A DNA stretch of 9,632 bases from JACKGW01 sp964586025 (GTDB lineage Bacteria; Planctomycetota; PLA2; JAEUHO01). Location: positions 1 to 9,632 of the forward strand of contig CAZPGF010000108.1 in assembly GCA_964586025.1 (NCBI GenBank). The letters run 5' to 3'. Below are positions 1-6,272 of the stretch, one piece after another (the first letter of the stretch is position 1; the number at the start of each line of letters is the position of its first letter). Both the position numbers and the translations under genes were made by a program. A model generated the notes under the pieces. The model saw nothing but the letters and a program-made list of their open reading frames with translations, was not told where the DNA came from and did no database searches.

Positions 1-1
1 C

Positions 2-1072
2 GCGATCGGCGTGTTGCTGCTCCTGACGGGTCATGTGAACGCGGGGCGCGAGTACCGCGAGTTCGTCCTCCCCGCGATGCTGCCGATCGCGATCGCGGTG
101 CTGCTGCTCGCCGTGCTCGTCTACCGGATGCTGGGGCGGCGCCAGGTGAAGGGCGTCTACATCTCCGGGTGGTTCATCCTCTCGGCGTTGGTGTGGATCG
201 CGATCGTCGTCGTCATGGGCTACCAGTGGCGCTGGACCAGCGGCATGGCGGACCGGGTGATCGACGGGTACTACATCCACAACGCGGTCGGCATGTTCTT
301 CACGCCGATGGCCGTCGGCCTGACCTACTACGCGCTGCCCAAACTGTTGAACAAGCCGATCTACTCGTACGCGCTCGGCGTGCTCGGGTTCTTCTCCCAC
401 ATCGTCTTCTACACCGTCATCGGCACGCATCACTACGTCCACACCCCGCTGCCGCAGTGGCTGGAGACGACGTCGGTCGTGTTCAGCGTCGCGATGATCG
501 TCCCGGTCTGGGCGAGCACGGGCAACTTCCTCATGACGATGCGCGGTGAACGGCTGGCGATCGCCCACAGTTACGCGCTGCCGTTCATCGTCGTCGGCGT
601 GATCGCCTACGGGCTCGCCTCGCTGCAGGGTAGCGCGGAAGCCCTGCCGTGGGTCCAGGAGACGCTGCACCTGACGCACTACACGGTCGGGCACGCCCAC
701 TTTGCGATGTACGCGTTCGTGAGCTTCCTCGCCTGGGGGGCGGTCTACGGGCTGCTCCCTCGACTGACCGGACGCGAGCCTCCCGTCGCCCTCGTCGGTG
801 TGCACTTCTGGCTCGCGCTGGCGGGCATCCTGATCTACGTCCTGTCGATGTGCATCGGGGGGGAGTTGCAGGGACGTGCGTGGTTGGACCGGCCGTTCAT
901 GGACAGCGTGCGTGCGATGTCGCCGTACCTCGTCTGGCGCGCGGTCGGCGGGATCCTGATGCTGGCGAGCCACATCTGTTTTGCGATCGCCCTCTGGAGA
1001 ATGCGCCCCGGCGCGTTCTCGATGGCCTTCGGCGAGCAGGGAGCGTCGGGCCTCGGCCGGGAAGGGGCGTGA
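2..1072 (+). CDS. ccoN: cbb3-type cytochrome c oxidase subunit I (CcoN), C-terminal part
   Basis: Catalytic heme-copper subunit of cbb3 oxidase, which reduces O2 to water in the inner membrane. The reading frame is open to the left edge, so the N-terminus, including the first heme b ligand, lies outside. Visible active-site residues are the CuB histidines at codons 278, 428 and 431 (motifs YIHNAVG and GTHHY), the cross-linked tyrosine at codon 410, and the GHAH heme ligands at codons 692 and 698. The spacings 278-410-428-692 match H207/Y251/H257/H345 of Pseudomonas stutzeri CcoN exactly (numbering from memory). Many hydrophobic helices are present. The position equivalent to the conserved Glu323 is Gln (codon 626). 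ccoO starts 2 nt after the stop. NorB is a relative, but the Tyr and the following CcoO make CcoN much the better fit. Confidence 0.95.
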   Translation, partial: AIGVLLLLTGHVNAGREYREFVLPAMLPIAIAVLLLAVLVYRMLGRRQVKGVYISGWFILSALVWIAIVVVMGYQWRWTSGMADRVIDGYYIHNAVGMFFTPMAVGLTYYALPKLLNKPIYSYALGVLGFFSHIVFYTVIGTHHYVHTPLPQWLETTSVVFSVAMIVPVWASTGNFLMTMRGERLAIAHSYALPFIVVGVIAYGLASLQGSAEALPWVQETLHLTHYTVGHAHFAMYAFVSFLAWGAVYGLLPRLTGREPPVALVGVHFWLALAGILIYVLSMCIGGELQGRAWLDRPFMDSVRAMSPYLVWRAVGGILMLASHICFAIALWRMRPGAFSMAFGEQGASGLGREGA

Positions 1073-1074
1073 GG

Positions 1075-1695
1075 ATGGTCTTCAACATCCACCAGAGCCA
1101 TCGCATGATCCTGGTCCTTCCGGCGGCGATCTACGTGTTCCTCGTGATCGTCTGCGCCGTGATCCCCGCCGAGATCGAGCGCGATCGCGAGGCGACGGCC
1201 CGCCGCGCGGCGCCCCATGCGCTGGTCGAGCGCGGTCGGGAGGTCTTCCTCTCGTACAACTGCGTGACCTGCCACACGCAGCAGGTCCGCGGCGACGAGC
1301 ACCTCGCGCTCGTGGTCGACGACGGCCGGATCGTGCCGGTCCTCGCCGCGGACCGCCGGTTCTCGGACCAGGTGACCGGTGCGTCCCACTACGACCACGA
1401 AGCCCCGGCCTTGCTCGGCACCCAGCGCACGGGCCCCGATCTCGTCGGCGTCGGTGCCCGGCTGCCGGGCACCGACTGGCACCACTGGCACCTACACGAC
1501 CCGCGCTCCGTCTCTCCCGACAGCGTGATGCCCGCCTACCGCTTCCTCTACGTCGAGAGGCCGCCCGAGGACGCGGTCGGCTACGAGCCCGTGGCGCGGA
1601 TCGAGGGCGTCGGCGACGGGCCGACCCTCTGGGCGACGCCCGACGCGGTCGCGCTCGTCGAGTACCTCCTCTCGTTGCAGGGAGCGCGGCGATGA
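1075..1695 (+). CDS. ccoO: cbb3 oxidase monoheme cytochrome c subunit II (CcoO)
   Basis: Membrane-anchored monoheme cytochrome c that passes electrons to the CcoN active site. It has 206 residues, close to the usual length. Residues 11-30 form the N-terminal membrane anchor. CVTCH at 63-67 binds heme c and is followed by TQQVRG, typical of CcoO. RTGPDL (118-123), DWHHWHLHDPRS (134-145) and VMPAY (151-155, with M152 as the likely distal heme ligand) are also CcoO signatures. The ATG lies 2 nt after the ccoN stop, with GGGAAGG at 1059-1065 as ribosome binding site. The last four bases overlap the next gene (ATGA), pointing to translational coupling within one operon. Confidence 0.96.
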   Translation: MVFNIHQSHRMILVLPAAIYVFLVIVCAVIPAEIERDREATARRAAPHALVERGREVFLSYNCVTCHTQQVRGDEHLALVVDDGRIVPVLAADRRFSDQVTGASHYDHEAPALLGTQRTGPDLVGVGARLPGTDWHHWHLHDPRSVSPDSVMPAYRFLYVERPPEDAVGYEPVARIEGVGDGPTLWATPDAVALVEYLLSLQGARR

Positions 1696-1916
1696 CCACC
1701 TCCCTCGCGCACATCAGCGGTCCCCTCGAGCCGGCGTCGTGGGTCGCGATCGCGGTCGGCGGACTCGCCTTCGCCTGGGCGCTCATCCGGTCCGTCCGCC
1801 TCACCCTCCATCCCGGCGAGAACGAACCGGACCACATCAAACGGCTGGCGATCGAGGACCCGGCGCGCATCGAGGTCGCCGCGGGGGCCGACGTCGGCGG
1901 AAGGCGGACGTCGTGA
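1692..1916 (+). CDS. small single-TM protein in the CcoQ position
   Basis: Predicted 74-residue membrane protein between ccoO and the ccoP-like gene, where ccoQ/fixQ usually sits. One hydrophobic helix (about residues 17-34) is followed by a basic, then charged, hydrophilic tail containing the HPGENEPDHIK segment. CcoQ proteins are single-helix peptides of roughly 50 residues that stabilise the oxidase; this one is longer and I cannot recognise it by sequence, so the role is inferred from position and topology. The ATG overlaps the ccoO stop by 4 nt, with AGGGAG at 1679-1684 upstream. The gene's own TGA overlaps the next GTG by 4 nt. Both overlaps support a real, coupled gene. An accessory or assembly subunit is the other possibility. 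Confidence 0.75.
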   Translation: MTTSLAHISGPLEPASWVAIAVGGLAFAWALIRSVRLTLHPGENEPDHIKRLAIEDPARIEVAAGADVGGRRTS

Positions 1917-4006
1917 CGGAAGCCGCGAAGGAACCGATCAAGATCTATCTCGACGATCAGGACGAGCCGTTCCAGATCGCCGAGCCGCCGCTGCGCTTCA
2001 CCTTCAGCACGATCCACCTCGCCGACGGCGAGCACGTGCTCCGCGTGGAAGCGAGCAACGGCCTCGCGCCGCCGACCGTGCGGAAGATCCCGTTCCAGGT
2101 TCGCAACGGCGTCGCCGTCACGGTGTCCGGACTCGAACCCGGACAGACGATCGGTGGGCAGGTCGAACTCATCATCAATGCGTACGCGGGCAACACCGAG
2201 GTCGACTTCGAACCCCGGCAGGCGGAGACGCCCCAGCCGGTGCCGACGTGGGCGTGGGTCCTGCTGCTCGCGGTCGCCGCGTGGACCCTCTACTACGTCA
2301 TCAATCCGCGGCTCGCCTCCCGGGTCGCGGCGGCGGTCGACGCGCCGCCGGCGACCGGCGGAGGCGAGCGGATCTACGTCGACACGTGCGCGCGCTGCCA
2401 CGGTGAGGACGGGCGCGGTCGTCGCGACGCGCTCGATCCGTCCACCTTGCGCGTGGCCGAACTGCGCAACACGAAGGATCTCGCGGTCGCCGAGAACCCG
2501 GTCCGCCTGCTGTCGCGCGTGGTGACCGGCGTGGCCGGGACGCAGATGCCCGCCTGGGGTCCCCTGCTCAGCAACGAGGAGGTGGTCGACGTCGTGAACC
2601 ACGTGCGCACCGCATGGGGCCACGACTCGTCGCAGATCCTTCTGCGGTACCGCCATCCGCCGAAGGAGATCGAGGTGCTGGAGTGCCACCTCGCCGAAGC
2701 GATGCGTCGCAAGGACGTCGACCAGTTGGCCGCCTGGGGTTGGCCGGACGGGACTCGTCCGACGCTGTTCCGCAGCGGGTTCGAGAAGGGCGGCGTGGTC
2801 GGCCGGGACGACGTCACGGCGCGCTGGGAACGCTACTTCGTCAACCTGTGCAACGGCGAGGTGACGGATTTCCAGCTGCGCGAGGTCCGCTACGACTTCG
2901 AGCCGGAGACCGTCCACCAGGAGGGCAGTTACGTCATCGCGATGGGTCGGATCTACCAGCAGTCGCGCACGGACGACGGGCATCTCGTCAGCGAGAAGGG
3001 GCGCTTCATCCGCGTCTACCAGAAGCGACGGGGGCTCTGGTCGCTCGCCCTCGACTTCGCCGACATCCCGTTCGAGATCGGCTGCCCCGCCGACGGCGTC
3101 CCGGCGGCGGACGCGCCGTCCCCGAGCCCGACCGAGGCACCCGCGGCGCCCGAACCCGGCGCGCCGGGCCCCGCGCCCGCAACCGATCTCGGCTACGCCG
3201 AGGTTCAGGCCCTTCTCGAGGGCCTCGGCAAGTCGGCGAAGTCCGCCCCGCACGGCAACTTCTGGCGCCTCGACTACGCCTCGTTCGTCGATCTCGTCTT
3301 CGAGCACGAGACGCCCGCCGGCGCCCGCAGCGTTCGCCTCCTCGTGCCTTGGCACAGCGCCGAGTCGAACCTGATCCGCGCGATGCGCGGCCAGAACCTG
3401 ATCGCGTGCATCGGTTCGCAGCAGATCGAGTTGCCGGTTCGCCGGATGCCGGTCGGCGTGCCGCCGCTGTCCGACGCCGACACGGCTCGCATCGCGCAGT
3501 GGATCGACGCCGGGTGTCCGGAGGCACGCGGTCAACCGACGACGTTGCCCGATCGTTCTCCGGACGAGTTGCTATGTCCGAAGGGGGCCGCCGGGCACGG
3601 CGCAACAGCGGGACCTGCCGGACGCATCGTGCAGCCCGCCTGCGCGGGGCTCGGCGTACCGGCGGTCGATTCGGCGCCGGGTTCCCCGACGCCGCCGCCA
3701 TCCGACTCGGGCTTCCCGCCTCCCGGTGGAAGCGGGTCGGGTGGCGGATCGCCGCCTCCGGGGGGCGGTGACGCGGGAGGCGGATTCCCCCCTCCGGGCG
3801 GCGGCGACGCGGGAGGCGGGTTTCCCCCCCCGGGCGGCGGTGGCGCGGGAGGCGGATTCCCCCCTCCGGGCGGCGGCGACGCGGGAGGCGGGTTTCCCCC
3901 CCCGGGCGGCGGTGGCGCGGGAGGCGGATTCCCCCCTCCGGGCGGCGGCGACGCGGGAGGCGGATTCCCTCCTCCGCGCGGTGGTGGCTTCCCCCCGCCT
4001 CGCTGA
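1913..4006 (+). CDS. ccoP: CcoP-like monoheme cytochrome c with Ig-like, NTF2-like and PSCyt1-like modules and a repeat tail
   Basis: Fourth gene of the cco operon, 697 residues, about twice a normal CcoP. The GTG start overlaps the previous stop (GTGA), with GGAAGG at 1899-1904. Order: beta-rich Ig/Big-like segment (about 8-100); CcoP-like TM helix (112-131, preceded by TPQPVPTW as in the CcoP anchor); cytochrome c domain with CARCH (159-163) and QMPAW (Met212, distal ligand); NTF2/SnoaL-like domain (about 252-391); Pro/Ala linker (about 392-426); module resembling planctomycete PSCyt1 (about 428-538, with MPVGVPPLSDAD) but lacking CXXCH; Gly/Pro repeat tail (610-697). Canonical CcoP binds two hemes; here only one CXXCH exists. 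With a single TM helix and a periplasmic heme, the Ig-like part would be cytoplasmic, which is odd. The CcoP role rests on operon position, anchor and first heme domain; functions of the extra domains are unknown. Confidence 0.88.
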   Translation: MTEAAKEPIKIYLDDQDEPFQIAEPPLRFTFSTIHLADGEHVLRVEASNGLAPPTVRKIPFQVRNGVAVTVSGLEPGQTIGGQVELIINAYAGNTEVDFEPRQAETPQPVPTWAWVLLLAVAAWTLYYVINPRLASRVAAAVDAPPATGGGERIYVDTCARCHGEDGRGRRDALDPSTLRVAELRNTKDLAVAENPVRLLSRVVTGVAGTQMPAWGPLLSNEEVVDVVNHVRTAWGHDSSQILLRYRHPPKEIEVLECHLAEAMRRKDVDQLAAWGWPDGTRPTLFRSGFEKGGVVGRDDVTARWERYFVNLCNGEVTDFQLREVRYDFEPETVHQEGSYVIAMGRIYQQSRTDDGHLVSEKGRFIRVYQKRRGLWSLALDFADIPFEIGCPADGVPAADAPSPSPTEAPAAPEPGAPGPAPATDLGYAEVQALLEGLGKSAKSAPHGNFWRLDYASFVDLVFEHETPAGARSVRLLVPWHSAESNLIRAMRGQNLIACIGSQQIELPVRRMPVGVPPLSDADTARIAQWIDAGCPEARGQPTTLPDRSPDELLCPKGAAGHGATAGPAGRIVQPACAGLGVPAVDSAPGSPTPPPSDSGFPPPGGSGSGGGSPPPGGGDAGGGFPPPGGGDAGGGFPPPGGGGAGGGFPPPGGGDAGGGFPPPGGGGAGGGFPPPGGGDAGGGFPPPRGGGFPPPR
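3740..4003 (+). repeat. in-frame 36-bp tandem repeat encoding a Gly/Pro-rich tail
   Basis: Six 36-bp units encode the 12-residue motif GGGFPPPGGGDA or GGGFPPPGGGGA (the first unit has Ser for Phe), followed by two shortened GGGFPPPR units that end the protein. D- and G-type units alternate in the middle, giving a 72-bp higher-order period that is nearly identical at DNA level and suggests recent duplication by slippage or recombination. The product should be disordered and flexible. The strong GC bias and runs of C make the copy number prone to sequencing or assembly error. Confidence 0.93.
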
Positions 4007-4022
4007 CCTCGTGCGCCGCTTC

Positions 4023-4052
4023 TTCCGAACTTTGCGATGCGGGGCATACTCC
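4023..4052 (+). promoter_or_regulatory. possible promoter for tRNA-Lys
   Basis: TTCCGA (4023-4028) and TACTCC (4047-4052), or CATACT two bases earlier, lie 18 bp apart and end 24 bp before the tRNA. The match to the sigma-70 consensus is weak. The argument is mainly that a tRNA downstream of a convincing protein stop should have its own start. Confidence 0.28.
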
Positions 4053-4076
4053 GGCGTCGCGTCGATTCGTTGGCGT

Positions 4077-4153
4077 GCCCGCTTAGCTCAGTTGGTTAGA
4101 GCAGCAGATTCTTAATCTGCGGGTCCTAGGTTCGAGTCCTAGAGCGGGCACCA
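4077..4153 (+). tRNA. trnK: tRNA-Lys (anticodon CUU), CCA encoded
   Basis: A complete cloverleaf can be drawn by hand. Acceptor stem 4077-4083 pairs with 4143-4149 in all seven positions. The D arm is 4086-4102, and the anticodon stem is 4104-4108 with 4116-4120. The loop TTCTTAA places anticodon CTT at 4111-4113, which reads AAG (Lys). The T arm is CTAGG-TTCGAGT-CCTAG (4126-4142). The discriminator base is A (4150), followed by a genomically encoded CCA (4151-4153). It stands alone downstream of the cco operon. Confidence 0.98.
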
Positions 4154-4175
4154 CTTTCCGCCGTCGCAGAAAGTG
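4152..4175 (+). terminator. hairpin directly after the tRNA
   Basis: CACTTTC (4152-4158) and GAAAGTG (4169-4175) form a perfect 7-bp stem with a 10-nt loop, starting inside the encoded CCA. There is no following T run, so it could be a 3'-end processing or weak termination signal rather than a classical rho-independent terminator. Confidence 0.35.
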
Positions 4176-4277
4176 CGAAGTCCAGGCGATTTCGGCCCGG
4201 ATTCGATGTTCTGCGATTCCGGCTCGTCTCGCGCGTCGAAGCGTCGCCGAGGTCGAAATCGACCGCCGCGGGGGCCG

Positions 4278-4311
4278 ATCCTGCCTCATCTACGGCAGGA
4301 TGTACGGCAGG
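4278..4311 (+). terminator. GC-rich hairpin with two alternative 3' arms
   Basis: ATCCTGCC (4278-4285) pairs perfectly with GGCAGGAT (4294-4301) across an 8-nt loop. A second copy of TACGGCAGG (4303-4311) offers an alternative arm and is followed by TTTCCTTGTT, a broken T-rich tail. It could be a terminator for the tRNA transcript, or two mutually exclusive structures. Confidence 0.4.
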
Positions 4312-4316
4312 TTTCC

Positions 4317-4346
4317 TTGTTGCAACGGTCAATCGTGCGTTACCAT
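4317..4346 (+). promoter_or_regulatory. sigma-70-like promoter candidate
   Basis: TTGTTG (4317-4322) and TACCAT (4341-4346) are separated by 18 bp. A second candidate -10, TAGAAT (4412-4417), lies downstream without a good -35 at normal spacing. Both point toward the IS insertion point; before insertion they would have faced the small ORFs now at 6731-6986. Confidence 0.3.
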
Positions 4347-4500
4347 CGGGCCATCTCGCCTTGATTCGGTGTCGCTTCCCCGGTTGCTGTCGATTCTTCG
4401 TGCGATGTCGCTAGAATGCCCCCGCCCGCAGCCTCTCTCTACCGCCCATTCAGCCGCTTCTCGCGGCCAAGCCGGTCAAGATATCATGTCTTGCAAAGTG

Positions 4501-4506
4501 TTAGGT
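4501..4506. repeat. IS target site duplication, left copy (TTAGGT)
   Basis: TTAGGT abuts the left terminal inverted repeat and recurs at 6725-6730 next to the right one. A shared G before each copy makes the duplication 6 or 7 bp (GTTAGGT). Length fits the 5-6 bp duplications known for IS1634-type elements. Confidence 0.85.
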
Positions 4507-4522
4507 ACCACATTCCGCAGTC
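4507..4522 (+). repeat. IS terminal inverted repeat, left
   Basis: ACCACATTCCGCAGTC. Its inner 13 bases (4510-4522) are a perfect inverted match to 6709-6721; of the outer three, one pairs and two do not. Confidence 0.9.
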
Positions 4523-4566
4523 ACCGAGGGAGGTTCTGGGCAATTACGAGTCCGCCCGGGGCGGTC

Positions 4567-6159
4567 TCAGGCGTAGCGCTCCTTGGGGACGCCGGCGAGC
4601 TCGATCAAGGTCTCCTGCAAGGGGGTGAGTTCAACGGGGAACGCGATGGCACGCTCCCCCTCCCTGAACTCCTGCCAGCCGACATCCTGAAAGTTCTCCA
4701 AGATCCGCGGCGTGGTGGGTGTCGTGGTGGGGCGGCCCTCGGGCAGGATGGGGAGCGCCTTGTGGTCCTGGGTCTGCATGGCCCGGCGCACCTGCCGCTC
4801 GATGAGCGCCGAGCACATGATCGCGATGAAGTACAGGTGCAGCAGGCCAGCGACGCGTCGCGGTTTCTTGAGGAAGATCGGCGCGATGGCGAACTCGGAC
4901 TTGGTCAGGGAGAAGCGCTTCTCAAGGTAGGGCTGGAACTTGTAGATCTCCAGCACCTCGCGCTTCGTCGTCGTGGTCTGGTTGGTCACCAGGGGGAAGA
5001 CGCCATCGACACGCGCCTCCGCGCGCAGGGCCGCCTTGTCCCGCCGCCAGCGCAAGCGCAACCTGGTGTGCCGCACCGTGCGCGTGGGATCCCCCGGCCG
5101 GGGGCGGCCGCGGCGCAGGTACTTCTGCTCCTTCTCCACGTAGGAGGTGACCTCGACGCCGAGGAAGTCGGCCACCTTGAAGCGCTCCAGGATCTTGGCC
5201 GCCCGCTCCCGAACGGCCCGGCGCGCGCGTAGCTTCCCCCGGCCCAAGCGGCCGGCGAGGAGCTGGAGTTCCAGCTCGGCCTTGCGCGGGCGGTCCTCGC
5301 GGCTCGTGGCGTCCTGGCGCACCTTCTGGGAGCTGCGGATCCACACGATCCGGTAGCCCTCCTCGGTCTGCTGCGGCCCCTGCGCCGTGCTCGCAAAGAT
5401 GTCGGGCCCGTCTTCGTGGCGTCGCTGCGGCGGCTTCTCGAGGATCTTGCGCCAGCGGGCCGTCTGGGTTCCCTGGCGCAGCGCGTCGCGGAAGGACTTG
5501 TCTTCCTTGCGTGTGCGCGGCAGCACGGTCACGAAGAAGCCTCCGTAGGCCTCGACGTGCTCCAGGTTGGGGCGCGTGCACAGCTTGCTGTCGGCCACGT
5601 ACACGAAGTCCTCGCGTCCCAACAGCTCGCGCAGCAGGTCGACGTTGCGGATGTGGACGGAGTCGTCCGTCCGGTTCCCGCTCCACACGTGGTGGAGCAG
5701 CGGCACGGCTCCGTCGGAGCTGATGTTGAGGCCGAAGAGCAGCTGCTTCAGGTCCGGCCGGTGGGCCTTGTTCTTGCCGTACGTGATCTTCGGCTCCGCC
5801 TGGGAAGTCGCGTACTGCCCCGTGAGGGTCACGGTGGTCGTGTCGAAGTGCACCCGGGGGCACTCGATCTCGAAGTCCTTGATCGCCCGCAGGGCCAGGC
5901 GGAAGAACACGCTCCGCGCCCTCGCCGAGGCCAGGGCGTCCAGGCTGCGTGCCAAGCGGTCGTCGTTCAGGCGGTGGAGCTGGGCGGCCGTGAGCCCCAA
6001 GGCCGAGGGCTCGATGCGCCGTGCCCACTCCGGCACGCGGTAGAGCGCGCCGCGGGAGGTGAGCACGTTGTGCACCAGCACGGAGAGCGTCTCCGCGTGG
6101 TCCATCCCGCGCAGGAGGCCGGACCCCAGCGTGCTGCGCAGGATGCCGCGCAGGTCCAT
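4567..6159 (-). CDS. IS1634-family DDE transposase (DUF4277 N-terminal domain)
   Basis: Cut-and-paste DDE transposase of 530 residues from the first in-frame ATG. The N-terminal DUF4277-like part includes SVLVHNVLTSRGALYRVPEW (26-45) and LNDDRLARSLDAL (64-76). The RNase H-fold catalytic core shows HFDTTT (Asp106), the second conserved block GLNISSDGAVPLLHHVWSGN (143-162), YVADSK (Asp190), and a C-terminal Y-x2-Q-x3-E-x6-K motif (YKFQPYLEKRFSLTK, Glu413), the IS4-type signature with Gln for the usual Arg. All three catalytic acids are present. The coding frame stays open upstream of the ATG and reads GPHPLLAHFLER (6195-6160), clearly part of the DUF4277 domain, but with no ATG, GTG or TTG start there. 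The true N-terminus is therefore either frameshifted (ATGs at 6260 and 6254 lie in another frame) or uses an unusual start. The stop is 60 bp from the left IS end. Confidence 0.93.
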   Translation of the reverse strand: MDLRGILRSTLGSGLLRGMDHAETLSVLVHNVLTSRGALYRVPEWARRIEPSALGLTAAQLHRLNDDRLARSLDALASARARSVFFRLALRAIKDFEIECPRVHFDTTTVTLTGQYATSQAEPKITYGKNKAHRPDLKQLLFGLNISSDGAVPLLHHVWSGNRTDDSVHIRNVDLLRELLGREDFVYVADSKLCTRPNLEHVEAYGGFFVTVLPRTRKEDKSFRDALRQGTQTARWRKILEKPPQRRHEDGPDIFASTAQGPQQTEEGYRIVWIRSSQKVRQDATSREDRPRKAELELQLLAGRLGRGKLRARRAVRERAAKILERFKVADFLGVEVTSYVEKEQKYLRRGRPRPGDPTRTVRHTRLRLRWRRDKAALRAEARVDGVFPLVTNQTTTTKREVLEIYKFQPYLEKRFSLTKSEFAIAPIFLKKPRRVAGLLHLYFIAIMCSALIERQVRRAMQTQDHKALPILPEGRPTTTPTTPRILENFQDVGWQEFREGERAIAFPVELTPLQETLIELAGVPKERYA

Positions 6160-6236
6160 GCGCTCGAGGAAGTGGGCAAGGAGGGGGTGGGGACCCAGGA
6201 GGTGGGCCTGGAGCAGGGGGCGGGGCGGGACCTTTC

Positions 6237-6265
6237 TTGTATCGATACGGACATTGTCATTAAAT
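6237..6265 (+). promoter_or_regulatory. possible promoter of the IS accessory ORF
   Basis: TTGTAT (6237-6242) and TTAAAT (6260-6265) sit 17 bp apart in a short AT-rich island within an otherwise GC-rich element. The GTG at 6273 follows by only 7 nt, so a transcript from here would be leaderless or nearly so. The same island lies just upstream of the transposase on the other strand and could serve both directions. Confidence 0.35.
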
Positions 6266-6272
6266 AAGACAG

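Larger units (their letters stand above)
4154..4506. other. noncoding region between the tRNA and the insertion sequence
   Basis: About 350 bp with no convincing gene: open frames crossing it have no family resemblance or start signal. It contains the post-tRNA hairpin, the GGCAGG hairpin at 4278-4311, two promoter-like stretches (4317-4346 and around TAGAAT at 4412-4417), and one copy of the IS target duplication at 4501-4506. Before the IS inserted, this segment was contiguous with 6731 onward. Confidence 0.7.

Noticed and set aside
11..1072. Nitric oxide reductase NorB as identity of the first gene
   Set aside because: The cross-linking Tyr position and exact CcoN spacing are present and CcoO follows directly; NorB would be paired with NorC.
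1082..3535. 817-codon minus-strand ORF opposite the cco operon
   Set aside because: Antisense shadow from GC-rich codon bias. Arg/Asp/Val-rich with no motifs, while the plus strand carries clear CcoO/CcoP signatures.
3740..4003. CRISPR-like repeat array
   Set aside because: Units are contiguous without spacers and are in frame within a coding sequence.
3532..4047. Minus-strand ORF with PPPGGGNPPPAS repeats
   Set aside because: It is only the reverse complement of the Gly/Pro repeat of the CcoP-like gene; no start signal or other domain.
4548..4568. Hairpin GAGTCCGCC/GGCGGTCTC as transposase terminator
   Set aside because: It has a mismatch, lacks a T run and overlaps the transposase stop codon; not convincing enough to list.
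5416..6267. 283-codon plus-strand ORF inside the IS
   Set aside because: Antisense to the transposase, whose catalytic motifs are unambiguous.
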